Source: Neurospora crassa OR74A (lineage: Eukaryota > Ascomycota > Sordariomycetes > Sordariales > Sordariaceae). From it: 64,000 bases of DNA. The stretch covers positions 4,133,917-4,197,916 of the forward strand of contig NC_026501.1 in NCBI RefSeq assembly GCF_000182925.2, written 5' to 3'. The position numbers and the translations under genes were made by a program. The stretch's first letter is position 1. Each line of letters starts with the position of its first letter. Under the pieces are notes generated by a model that saw only the letters and a program-made list of their open reading frames with translations, did not search any database and was not told where the DNA came from. Shown here piece after piece: positions 32,961 to 45,399 of the stretch.

Positions 32961-35900
32961 TGACGGGATACGGGAGATAGTGGGGTACTCCGGCCCCACT
33001 CTGGATGACCCAGACGATTGTTCGTATGTGTACGAGGTAGGTACCTATGTACCTACGACCTTCTTCCTCCTCCGTCTTTCTTTGATCCCACGTCACCTTC
33101 ACCCCATGCAAGTCCTTGACTTGGGCAACTCCTACCTACCCCATATTCTCCGAGATCCTTAACCCCCCAATAGGGGACCCATTCTCTTGTTTTCCATATC
33201 CCTCTGAGCTTGCGCCCACGGCTTCAGCACATCCTCTTCCTCACAGGGGAGAAACTCTACCGGTTCTTCCTATGCTACTCCACTCCAGTCCAGTGCGTTA
33301 ACTTGTGCGGCCAGTTTCGCATGTTTCTCGGCTACAGTGGTTCGAGTTCCTTCCCATCGCCTGAGAAGATGGACGATCAAATGCGACGGTGCCAAATCAT
33401 GCGGGAGACAGAGATGGGTGCGAATACGGTTTAGGGTGGAGAGGCCGGTTGGGGAGACGTAGTGAGGGTGAACTGTGGAGGGTGGGGAGGAAATGATGGA
33501 GGAGGAGAAAGATGAGGAGGATGGCAAGTGAGCAGAGGATGGGGAGGAAGATGAAGAGGGCTAGAAGCTCTGGAAATCTGATGAGTCGTTTGCGTGATCT
33601 GCTTTCCTTGTCTGCCTTTCGACATCGGAACTGGTGTAAAAGGCGGCCGAGTATGCCTCGTACGTTGCTTGTTCGGTTTCAAAAATGTCGAAACTCTGTG
33701 TGAAGTCCTTCGGTTCTTCGAGTAGTACGCTCGACCGAGCGAAAGGATGCGATCCGAGTGGAGGAAACCTAATATTGCAATCACGAAAAACGTCAGATGT
33801 GGTGGGAAGCGGTGATAAGATAATTCGCTGGCTTGCTTGTGTATTTCTTTCCACTTGCTTCAGGTTACTATGGGCGTCTCTTCCCAGTAACATACCCAAC
33901 GTGGCGGAACTTGGGTAACGCCGTGCCCCTCATACCATATCTTTGAATGGCTGTTAACCTGCAACTAGTATTTCCGCATTCACTCTATGACGTGCCGAAT
34001 CATTCTTTTATGGATTCACGAGCATTCGAGTTCAAGTGGTTGAGGGCTAAGAAATATTGTATGCCAATGTCTGGCGGATGTGTTTTTATGCGAAGGTACT
34101 TATCTTGGTCGATCAGGATTAGGTACATTTATCTTGCGCATATCCTCTGTCCTATTAGTAGCGTCAAAATGTCCTCGTACCTGTTAGGGGGGCGTACGTT
34201 TGAGGGAGAACAATGGTGGTGAAGTGTCATAAGAACCTAGGTAGAGGCTGACTTGGAACCTCTTTTAAACATCAGATGTCTAATCTACGGAAAAGCAAAT
34301 CGAACAATGGAAAAAAACGTAGATTCGGAGTATAGAATCGCAATTTTGTTTTACAAGAAATCGTAATGACGACAAAAAGTTGTTCACTTATAAAAATGTC
34401 CGTCGTCTTAGAGCGGCACGGGTCTTTGACCTGGACATATTTCTATTGATCGGTAGCTGTTGACAGATGTTCAAGGGCAGTTGTGAAACAAACAACTCTC
34501 TTCGTCAGCAAAGTTGCTATTCTTGATGTAATCCATGATCTAGGTCCTTCCATAGCGCCCATTCATTCAGTCATCCCACATCACCTTAAGCTCGTCTCCT
34601 TCTACTTTGCCTACGAACGTTTGGGCGAGAATGAAACTCACCAAGGCCGTAAAAGACAAACCTGTCCAGAAATCACTAGCAGGTTGGACTTGGTTTTTCC
34701 CCTGGTCTCAACACAAAGCACCTAAATATAAAAAAGCCGCCGAAGGCGTGAACCTGGTGAGCCAAAATGGCGCCTGGTTTTTAATCTCCTCCCACTGGAA
34801 GAAGCCGTATGATATCCTTCACAGCGTCAGACACGGTCGATACATGGTCTGCCAGATGCGCGGCTGCATGTTAGAGAATGTGGCCCGGAGAAAGGCTATA
34901 TTGACAACCAAGAGTTACGGCTGGACTGTCCTAGAGCAGAAGCAGCGTAGGTAGTAAAGACCAAACAAAGCCCGAAAGCAAACAACAAATTAGGCGCAGG
35001 AGCGTCAAGTGCTCAGGCTCCTACGGGCTGTACGGTGAAGCACTACAAATGCTGCCGGTTGAGGAGTTCAACAGGCATGTAAAGGGCCGTATAAGCTCCA
35101 TATTCAAGGGTTCAGGCGGGATGGCCCCCAAATGCTGACATCCGGTGCAATGCCGACTGGATTACAACTCGAGATCTGGAAGCTTTCTCTTGTCATTCTA
35201 GGCGGAGACGAAGCAAAATAAAGAGCAGACCTAGACGGAAGCATTGGTACACCCAGTTTCGCCAATGTCCACGGTTCACAATGTAGGTACGTTCTCCACC
35301 CCCATTTGATCAGTGCCTTTCTTCGCTTCCAGAGTCAGGTGATGAACAAATCCACCTGCCCGTCGAAGAATATAGCTGCCTGAGAGTTGGATCAGTCGTT
35401 TGATGCGTCGTTTGATTCACTTCGTCGTAGTCTAAAGCCAAGAACAAGTAAGTGGTTCGTTGGGATAACCACAATAGGTTCATATACATGTAGTCGATGT
35501 CCTGTAACGTCAACCGATAACGAACCCCGTGCTGTCCCCTACCGTTGCCACCGTGTGTAAGACGTCTATTTCTCATGTAATGCCCAACAGTCTCAATCAA
35601 GGACACGGATATTCAAACACAAAAGTGCTAGACCACGATCTCCAGTTGACGAGATCCAAGCCTTACCGGATTGATAAGGAACTATGGGGCTGAATTTAGG
35701 TAACCAGAATGTGTATCTGGAAGTTTCCAGTTCCTTAGACTCTTTATCGTCAATGCCTCTAAATATGCACGCCCTCAGAACTCTGCAAGCGGCTTGTTGG
35801 TGGTGAACGTACCGAAAAGACTCAAGCCCTATGGTATCGGCTAACAGGGCCTAACTGACAGAATCTACCTCTACGTATTAGGTGCGTCAGGGTTTGTGTT

Positions 35901-36060
35901 TGGGAAGAAATTGGAGCAGTCTGCAATGCTTAGAGGTGCCTCGAATGTACTGATGATGCGACTAAGTTCTGTCAGCTGGAAACGTAGGGCTCAAGTCTTT
36001 GCGGCACGTGCATTTGACAATATACGTACCATAGCGGGAAATCCCCCAAGGCATCTAGCA
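32961..36060. other. 3.1-kb GC-normal island between two AT-rich transposon blocks
   Basis: Composition returns abruptly to that of the gene arm. Several open frames exist (33431-33899 minus, 33389-33769 region, 35310-35606 minus) but overlap in conflicting frames, are Ser/Pro-rich by composition, and show no domain. One small candidate gene is listed separately. It may be a remnant of single-copy sequence stranded between transposons. Confidence 0.5.
34631..34954 (+). CDS. Small basic hypothetical protein (weak candidate)
   Basis: From ATG 34631 the frame runs 107 codons to TAG: a lysine/tryptophan-rich protein (WTWFFPWSQHKAPKYKKAA, then WFLISSHWKKPYDILHSV and MVCQMRGCML). No domain, signal peptide or membrane segment is recognised. 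An upstream ATG is not available in frame before a stop. It has no clear splice sites and no conserved neighbour. It may be chance coding in the island; kept because it is the longest ATG-initiated frame there without RIP-like bias. Confidence 0.3.
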   Translation: MKLTKAVKDKPVQKSLAGWTWFFPWSQHKAPKYKKAAEGVNLVSQNGAWFLISSHWKKPYDILHSVRHGRYMVCQMRGCMLENVARRKAILTTKSYGWTVLEQKQRR

Positions 36061-36062
36061 TA
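36061..36062. repeat. TA target-site duplication, left copy (element C)
   Basis: TA immediately precedes the left terminal repeat of element C and is repeated at 60809-60810 after its right terminal repeat, as expected for Tc1/mariner insertion. Confidence 0.8.
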
Positions 36063-36295
36063 CACCTCTGCAGGCATTTAAAAGGTTAGCGCAATGAATT
36101 TGCAGGGGTGGCGACCAATGGTGGCGACCGGCTTATCCGGGTAACCAATGGTAGAGTAGAAGTACTTTTTCTACCAATTTCTATAGCAAAATACTTCCTT
36201 ATTAAAATGAAGGACTTCTAGTGGCCGGCTTTAAGTATGAGCAACCACATCCTTCATTTCCTTCTTTCTTTGCAATAACAGAAACCACAATAACA

Positions 36296-36829
36296 ATGGA
36301 GTTGGAACCTCCTTCTACCCCTAAGAAGAGAAACGCCCAATTAACAAAGGATAACCGGGTTTCTATTTACTCCCTCCGAACTTACACCAATTTATCCTAC
36401 TTCGAAATTTCTATAGAAACCGGCTTTACTTTCTATTAAATCTAAAAAACCTACATTAGACCCCTTACCCCTCAGAAGAGAAAACCAAGAAAAGGCCTTC
36501 TCCAAACCCCTCAAAAAAACGCCCTAAGAGAATAATTGAAATTAAATTAGAATTGCTATTTTATCTCCTAGAGTAACCTCCCTCTTATTTTCCCCCCTTT
36601 ACTTTCTACCGGAAATAAAGCGTTGAGAAAGGTACTTTATTTATTTAATTTTAAGAGAAAAGTAAGAAGAAGAAAAATAAGAAGGATTAATACTAATAAA
36701 AAAGAAAGAATTAATTAGTATCAAAAAATAAAGCAACGGCGGCCGTTGCTACGAAATTAGGAAGGTATTCTTATTTCTAATAAAATTTAAGTAACTAATA
36801 ATCTGATATAGAAATAATAGGTCACTTTA
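36296..36829 (+). pseudogene. Tc1/mariner transposase, N-terminal half (interrupted)
   Basis: Starts MELEPPSTPKKRNAQLTKDN and continues into a helix-turn-helix-like region (IYSLRTYTNLSYFEISIETG), then a TAA stop and further in-frame family sequence (PLTPQKRKPRKG). Stops and A/T bias fit RIP. The reading is cut at 36829 by the left LTR of element A. Confidence 0.85.
36825..36829. repeat. CTTTA target-site duplication of element A, left copy
   Basis: CTTTA abuts the left LTR and recurs at 60171-60175 directly after the right LTR. Confidence 0.88.
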
Positions 36830-37106
36830 TAATACGGATCATTTCATGTATGTAGATTAGCTCTGTAGATTACAGTACATACAGGTCGCTAGAGCCCGCC
36901 TTAACTAGCCCACCTGCCGGGTTGCAAGGTGGATTTGAATAATAAAATAAGGAGGTGGGTCCGCCTAGATAGATTATATTAATCCATCTACGACCGGCTC
37001 CTACTCTTCCTAATTCTTCCTCCTATATTACGCTTTATATAGGAATAATATTAATACTTTTGTATTAAAGTAGGATTATTCTTTAAGGCACAAATAAACT
37101 ATATTA
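36830..37106 (+). repeat. Left (5') LTR of element A
   Basis: Aligns end to end with 59894-60170. Differences are nearly all C/T or G/A, with this copy the more AT-rich. Confidence 0.92.
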
Positions 37107-37159
37107 TATAATAATTATAACAACTTTAATCCAATTACCTTTTTAATTATTCTTTGCCG

Positions 37160-37486
37160 ATTGAATTATAGTAGATCGCGCAGAAACCCACAATCCAATC
37201 GAATTGTAGTAGGCTAAATAGTATCGCAATAACCAATTTAAATAGGTTGTATCACTCCCCTATAAACAATCCTTCCCTTACTTAATTGAATTATAGTAAA
37301 CTATAGCGATACACGCTTCCCTATCAAACAATCGAATTATAATAAACTATATAATACCCTTCACCTTATTAAACGGCCGAATTATAGTAGGCCGAACAAT
37401 AAATTACCCTACCTAACGAACTTCTAAAACTCTTACACAATTTACTACTTAGATCCGAGGCTCTTAAATCGCCGAATTATAATAAG
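37160..37486 (+). repeat. Six dispersed copies of a GAATTATAGTA motif in the leader of element A
   Basis: The motif YCGAATTRTARTARRC recurs at about 37160, 37198, 37285, 37331, 37376 and 37471, separated by 40-95 bp of unrelated sequence, all on the same strand, just inside the 5' LTR. After allowing for C/T and G/A changes the copies are nearly identical. Confidence 0.75.
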
Positions 37487-38512
37487 CGTACGCGAAATAC
37501 CCTCAACGCAATAAGTTTCCCTTACTTTCGAATTTAGGTAGAAAGTAATTATCCTAATCTTTTATATCTACTTAATTTTATTTCTTACTTTTATTTAAAC
37601 GCTAATAACTAAAAGTCGAAATATTAATAAATTATTAACCAATATAGTATTACAATAGTTAAATAAATTACCCAACGAGGGTACTCCGCCCAACTGAACT
37701 AAATCCAACGTTAGTACAATACTACCCTCTAAGTAATTTATAATATCCTGCAATCTTTAAACTTTAGTAAAAAATATATACTCTAAAATTAACTAGCAAA
37801 TAGGTCGGCCGCGAATCTAAAACTATAAGCTTACCTCCTAATTAATACCCTTAAACTTAGGGTAAAGAGAAGTTCGATCTTATTTAGCTATTTATACTAG
37901 TTGTACTAAAGAGAATCGGAAATAACGTAAAGACAATAACGTACGTACTAAATAAGATTAATTATAATACCTTCGATTAAAATATTTAATTTCGAAGAAT
38001 TAATCGTAATACTAATAGGCTGTAGGCTAAAATAAATGAAATTACCGGCTGTATAAAGAATATCGAGAATACCCTCGAAAACTTTAATAAAATTAGTAAT
38101 TAAAAGTATTAAACTATAGGAGCAAGAATCGACACTATAGAGTAGGGTATAAATACTACACTTAATTCGGTAATAGAAAAAATAAATAAAATAATAGCGT
38201 ATTATATACTAATTCTACTACTAACCTAACTACTAAATTACTATTCCCTTCGATATTTATTTTCTTCTTCGATAAGCCCAGCCTCCTAAACTCAGAATAT
38301 ACAATTAAATAGTTTTACACTTACAATATAAGGCTATTTAGCTAGAATTATAGTAGATATAGTAAAAAGTCTTAAACCGCTTAAAAATATTATTCTTCCC
38401 CCCCGTAAAAATAACTTTTTTCAACTTTCTCCCTATCCTTAAAAACTATAAATAAATAGTATAACAATACCTTCCCTATTAATAATTTAAAAGATACTAT
38501 TATTTATTATAG
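37487..38512. other. Element A 5' internal region, no domain recognised
   Basis: AT-rich sequence between the motif array and element B. It should be continuous with 53331 onward once B is removed. No coding match seen. Confidence 0.5.
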
Positions 38513-39054
38513 TGAAATGGAGCAAAAACCATACCAACACGAAAAGCACCCTACCACACCTAAATATAGCGGGGAGCAGATCTGGAGTTGAATATAGCCT
38601 TCGTCCTTAGGAATTGAGATAGAGTAACAAAGTTACAATTTATTAACTACCGTTAAAGACTAATGAGAAGGATAAGACCCTTCTTATTAGCCTTAGATTA
38701 ACGGGCGATTCTAGAAGTTAATTTCTTTTATAAGAGGGTTGTTAGGCTTACTATTATAAGAGCGTTCAATAGTAATTCTATAGTTTGGGAGCGGAACCTC
38801 TTAATCTATTTACGAGGAAAAAGTATTGTCTAATTAGGAGTACCTATCCTTTCGCCTATTCTCAACTCAGGATCTCCTCTTTATATTCTCTTCCTTACTT
38901 AGTATATTCCTAAAGTCCTAACTAACTAGTATAGTAAATCTACTCCCTAATATATAATAAACTAAAGCCTTAATATTTCTACTTATTATATAAAAGTAAG
39001 AGTTTTAAAGTAAGAAAGGAAAAAACAGAAAAAAGAACCAACTACCCTATATTA
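38513..39054 (-). repeat. Left LTR (3' LTR by polarity) of element B
   Basis: 542 bp, collinear with 52789-53330. Where they differ, this copy typically has T for C and A for G, e.g. TAATATATAATAAACT against CAATGCATGACAAACC. Confidence 0.93.
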
Positions 39055-42000
39055 AATTTCCCTTCGAGTATTCTTTTATAATCCTTTATAAGAATACTCG
39101 TATATTAATAATCCCTACTATTAAATAAAACTTTGAATATAGATATATATATAAGTAAGAATATTAATTACTATTAATAAAGGTATATATAATAAATAAT
39201 ATAAGTAAAGGGTTGGAAGTAAATCCGTTAACGCCGCTTCTTTTTGTCCTATATAGCCTTCCGAATTTTTGTTCTTTCCTCCTTTACTTTAGTCTTCTTC
39301 TTTTCCTCTACTTCCTTTTTAATATTCCGGATTAATATTTTATAAATCCTTAATACTTTTTACGCTTCTTCTATACTAATATTATTAATAGCGGGAATAT
39401 TCTATATTACCTATTTACTTAATATTAATATATATTAGTATTCTATAATTAACCTCCCCTTCTCTTTTCCTTTAACTTTTCTTCTTAATAAATATAAATC
39501 TGCCTTCCTCTTTTTAAGTAAAACGAAGTAGTTAATAATAAATTTATTATATAGGTTAAATAATTCTACTTACTTATTAATTTTGTAGCCTTTCGCTTAT
39601 TTAGTCGCCTTTAATTTCCGTAGGGGCTTTAAAAGTACTTTATCCTTTGAAGGGGAAGAGATTTAATACTATAGTATAGTAAGCCTATTTATATATTTAT
39701 CCTCCTTACTCTCGTTTTTATTATCCTTATAATTATTAATTAATATATCCCTAATATTCTCTATTCCTAGCCCTTCGAATACAAAGAACTTCTTTAACTA
39801 CTAGATGTTTTAAATATAAATTAGTAAATTGTAAAGGGCGAGCGGGTCTCTTAGGTATTCCTATATAACGTTATTGTTTTCTATAAATTTAAATTCCTAA
39901 AGATCTTTTTTTACTTTAATCCTTCGGTACTATATTGTCCTATATTTTACCTTATACTATAAATTTACTCTTTATTCTTAATTTATAAAAATTATTAATA
40001 ATTTAATTTATAGTATCCTTAAATAATCGTAGGCTATTCTTATCTATTAGTAAATTATAGCTTCTTCTAACTATTCGAAATCTAATAGCTACGTCCAAGG
40101 TTTCCAATAGTTAAACTACTCTTAAATATATAGTTTAATATAAGGAACTATCTATCTATCTAGGTACCAATCTACTCTCTTCGTATCTAGAAAGAAAGTC
40201 CTAACTACTTCTAATACTTAGAAGCCGTATAACTATATAGTTGCCTATTAAAGGAATTTACAGCCGCCAAAGTACATTTCAATACAAATTCGTCTTCTTC
40301 TATCGGTAAAATATCTATAATTTATTAATGCGAATACGCTATAGGCTTTTAATATTTCCCGTATCCTAAATTTATACTTTATCGTATAAAAATAATACTA
40401 TATATATTCTAATTAGTCAAAGATAGTTAAAGAAAAATACTTATCCTTATAAATCAAAATATACTACTACCTTATTAATAATAAGAAGGCTTCTTCTGCT
40501 AGTCTAGTACTTATTAAGTACGGATTCCCTAATTCGTCTTCGGTTATAGTTTGAGTAGAGGAAGGGATATAGATCCAATTTCCGTATATTCTAAATAGCT
40601 AAATTAGGCCTACGCTTATAATTACTCTATTTATCCAACCTTTAATATAAGTAGTATACTATAGGTTTGCTATTTTTAGTGTGTACTTATACTAAGTTAT
40701 TTAGTCTAATTAAACTATTATTAACTAATCCTTCGGGGGAAGGAGATCTATTCTAAGTACTATATTATATAAATCGATATTTAGAGTATTGAATATTAAT
40801 TTAAATAGTGCTATCCGATTTTTATTTATTAATCTATTATTTAGATATTTAAGTAGTTTCTAATTAAATTCTAAATTAAAGTTCCTCGGCGCCTCTCTTT
40901 AAGGGGGGTAGACCTCCCTAGGTCCTAAAATAATATTTTGCTAATTAATAGCCTCTTATATCTACTAAACTCTATAATCTTCCGTAATTTCCCCTTACTC
41001 TTCTTCTAATATTATTACTGTAGAGTAGGACGATTTAAAAATAATAGAGGGTAAGGTAAAAATTAGTAATATAGGTTCTTTATTATTACTTTCTCCTTTT
41101 AGGGTAAAATACTATTCGTTTATAATAGGACTTTTAATAAGATCGGCTTTACGAATACTTTTAGTAGGAGTTTAGGCTAGTAGAGGTATTAGTTCCTTTA
41201 GTGTATAAGGGAGAAGATCTGTTATAATTAGGAATTCCCTTTTTAATAGTAAATTGTTAATTAGGATTTATAGTATTAAAAGTTTATTGTTAACTTTCTT
41301 ACTTAGTAAAATCTCTTCTCTAATAGGCGTATTTAATATAAATTTATTAGCTTTCTCTTTTCCCTTCTTAATAGGGGTCGGATTTATTAAAGATATTTAC
41401 GAGGTACTAATTAAGTATATTATAATTAGAAATATATTTCTTAATATTTTTTTATTATTATTTAATAACTCCTAATTTAAAGGGATTACTTTAATTGGTA
41501 TAATTATTATAAGCTTATTAATTTCTTCTTTACTTACTTTATTAGGAGTTTAATTTATTAAGGGTATATTCTCTTTCTATAGAATTTTAAATAGATCTAC
41601 TATAAGTAGTAATACATTCTTTAACGACTTTTTATCCTTCTTTAGGGTTTTCTTATTCTTCTTAAAACCTTTAGAATTTTTCTTATCCTTATTATTCTTA
41701 ATAGTAAGCCAAATTATAAGGATTTAGTGAAATTCAATTTTTATACCTTTATTTTCACTCTTCTAAAACCTTATTACTTCTCTAAATGTATTTAAACTAT
41801 TAGAAATTATAATAAATTTAATAATAATACTTACCTCTAACTATTTTTTCTTCTTTAGTTTAAAAGAGATAAACGATTACTAAATAGTAATTTATTCTTT
41901 ATTACTACTCTCTAGGGTCCTTGTAGTTAATTTCGCCTTATACCTTTTAAAGTAATTTATTTTTACTCTCTATATAATTATACTCTTTAAAATTAAAATT

Positions 42001-44710
42001 ATTGTAATCTCTTTCTTTTTAAACTTCTTAAAGGGTCTCTTGAAGGAGAGTACCTACGGGGCGATCTTTAGAGTGTTTAGTATTATTAAGAAAGTATATT
42101 CTTTATTTAAAGGGTAGAAGGATATTGTTTAGGAATAAAAGGGAGATAATTTACTTATTGTACTACTATCCTTAGAAGGTAAGAGGCTTTTCTTTACTAA
42201 TTTACCTTTAAAAATAGTAGGGAATTAGAAATCTCCAAACGTATTTATTCTATTAGTATTATAATAGTAGTTCGGTATAATTCTATAACCTTCTTTAATC
42301 TTCTAAGGACTACTTTAGTATTAATTCGTTAGAGGGGTGTATTGTAGTATATTTATCTACTTCCTACCCCTATTTAGAATTTTCCTACTATTATTACCTA
42401 AGTAATATATATTTTACTATTTACCTTTACCTTTTACTAGTAGGTATACTACCTTCTTCCCTTCGTAGTAAATCCGTTTATTTCTTTTTCTCTTCTCCTA
42501 GCGCCCTCTTATCTTTAAATATTAATATTTAACTTCACTACCTTTATTATATCGAATCCGGATATTTCTTCTAATAATCCTATTTAAAAATCTATATAGT
42601 AATCTAACCTTCTATTTAAGTATTGGAGTACAAATTTCTAACCGGCTTCTAATATTCCTTTATTAACTACTATTATTAAAAGAAGGTATAATACGAACTT
42701 TAATAAAGGTTTATTCTCTTCTTATCTTCTAATAATAAAGAATAACCCTTAGTATATAAATAAGCGTTCTAATAGTAAATAGTAATTACTATTTAAAGTA
42801 TATATCCATTTATTTTCTAGCCCTATCGCTATAAATTCCTTCTAGGGTACGACTTTAAATAAGTTTAATAAGGCTTTTATTAATTTAATTCGGGTTTATA
42901 CTATCTCCGAACTTATTTTCGCTAAGAAGTTATATATAGAATAAGTTTTACTTCAATCCTTTACTAACCTTACTAAATTCTTTAATATTTTTTATCCTAT
43001 TGATTAATATTATATAGTCCTAGTAATTTATTTTATAACCCGAAACTTTAATAATTAATCTCCTTAGCGCTTATTTATTAAAAAAAAGGGAGCTTAGCCT
43101 TAAGGCTACTATAGTACCTATTTATAAGTTAAAAAAGAGAGGATTTTAGGCCTTTTTATTTAAATATTTAATATTCCGTACAAATCCCTTCCTTATTTCA
43201 CCTTCTTATTTTTCTTTACTAACCTTTTTTCCGTAAGAATTGCTTCCTTTATTCTTATTACTTAATTAAAGCCTAAAAGATTTTTATTTCTATTTTTTCC
43301 ATAAGAAATTAATAGGAGATAATTAATATTTAGTTACTTTTTATTAAATATATTTCTATACTTAGTAACATTAAAGGAGGGATTTATAGTAATTGTACTT
43401 AGAATATTAAACGAACTAATAAGTATACTTACTCAACTACTAATTTCAAGGGTCTTTAAATTATTATTAAATATAAATTATCCCCTTCTTATAAGGATCT
43501 TACTAAATATTTAAATAAAAATAGAGGTATAGGCGGGGATTTTTTGGTAATTAATAGAATTATTTAAAGTATTTAAATCCGTACTAATAAATAAATTACT
43601 TTTAATAAGAAATTTTAGGAAGAGTATGCAAAATTTAAATATTTTTAATTCTAAATTAGAAGTTAGGGTAATACTATTAGAGGGAATTATCTAACTTAAT
43701 AATATTCTCTTAATAATAGTAATAATTTTTAGAAGAGGGCTAAAAATCTAGAAGTTAATTTTAATTCTTTTAAGGTTAATAAAGTTTCTAATAATGAAGA
43801 TTTATTTAGTAACGATATAGAAATTAATAATAAGGGTTAGGGTATAGATTTGTAAGATATTAATAAATTTAAAATTAGGGATTAGGTAATTCCTTTTTCG
43901 TTAATTCCTAAGGGTTCTAAACCGGACTACTACAATAATAAAATAAAGGTTAATAATATAAATTCGTTCGTTATTAATTCGTTTAAAGTTAAAGAAGGCG
44001 TTATTCCTCTTCCAACGATTCCTAAAACCCCTAAGCTAATTTATTATAGTAAGTAATTAAATAAAGGAAATAGTAATAAAATAGAGATTAATATTATAAT
44101 TAAAAGTAGTAGTATAGGTTTTAAAATACCGCTTCCTAATATTCTAAAATATCTTTCTCCTATTACGCTTATGGGTGTAGATTTTCTTATTTATATAAAT
44201 GAAGAAACTTTTCCTCTTATAGCTACTATTACTAAGGTTTATAATTAGGAGATTGATAAAAAGGGTAGTACGGATCTATAGCCTATTATTATTAGTAGTG
44301 AATTAAAGATTCTATTTCGTCGCTTTATTTCTATTATTAATATTTATAATTTAGGAGGAAAGGGTAATCCTATAGTAATCTTTTTATTTAAGGAAAGTAA
44401 TAGTAATTTTAGCGATTTTCTTAATATTAAGAAATTCTTTAACGTTAAAGGAAATACCGTTACTACCTTTATTAGTATTAATAATCTAATAGTCCTAAGA
44501 GGGGATTTAATAGAATTAAATAGTAAGGTTATTTTTAATATCCCTTCTATCAATTAATTAAATTCTTATAGTATAAGGGGGAAAGGTTCTTAAATAGAAA
44601 AAATAGAGGGGGGGGCGGATATTTTACTATATCGTATTTAGATCGGGATCTTCCTTTATTCCTTAGTATATCTATAGTATCTAATCTTCCCTTTAAAAGT
44701 AGTAAGGGTC
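39055..44710. other. Element B: ~5.7-kb unassigned segment between integrase and 3' LTR
   Basis: AT-rich and stop-ridden. Minus-strand reading of 39.2-40 kb gives Lys/Glu-rich low-complexity protein; plus-strand reading of 43.9-44.6 kb gives longer open stretches (e.g. MGVDFLIYINEETFPLI and NLGGKGNPIVIFLF). None matches a family I recognise. It could be an extra gene of B or another buried insertion. Confidence 0.5.
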
Positions 44711-44810
44711 NNNNNNNNNNNNNNNNNNNNNNNNNNNNNNNNNNNNNNNNNNNNNNNNNNNNNNNNNNNNNNNNNNNNNNNNNNNNNNNNNNNNNNNNNN
44801 NNNNNNNNNN
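44711..44810. other. Assembly gap (100 N)
   Basis: Exactly 100 N inside element B; the true gap size is therefore unknown, and the length of B is approximate. Confidence 0.99.
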
Positions 44811-45399
44811 ATACCTATTTCTATATTATTACTACGTAGTACTATTATATTAAGGCTAGCTTAATCCTATATCCTTTATATTATAAGACTAGTAGGGACT
44901 TCCCTTCGTTAGAAAATAGAAAAGTAAAAATATTAAAACGTTCTAAAAATAAAAGAAATACTATTATAAGTATATAAAGTATAAATTCGTAAGGAAAAAT
45001 AGTGTAAGGAAAGATAAATAAGAAAAAAAAGGTTGAGAAAGGGAATTGTATTATTATTTTAGTTTCATTATAGTACATCGGTTATCAATTATTAAGTACA
45101 TATACAAATTTACCTATCTTTAGAATATATAAGTAGGGCGTTAAATTAATTTTTAGAATTTATTTATATCCTTAAGGGTTGCCCTTTAGGGATTATAATT
45201 TCAATCCTTATCCGAGCTAAATCTTTCTATATTTTGTCCTTAAAAGTGTTCTACCTCGTTTTCTTTTTCTCTATAGTTATACCTTCTCTAAATTTATATT
45301 ACAATATTCGGCCTAGAGTTTCCTCTACGAATAATCTATTATTAACTAATTTAGGGTCTCTTTAACCTCCTCCATCCTTAAGTAAAATCTACTCCTCCC

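Noticed and set aside
36830-37106. Considered as a solo LTR or tandem duplication
   Set aside because: The matching copy at 59894-60170 with a shared 5-bp duplication and an ordered gypsy pol between them shows a full element.
37160-37486. CRISPR-like array
   Set aside because: Eukaryotic context, irregular spacing, degenerate repeats and position in a retrotransposon leader.
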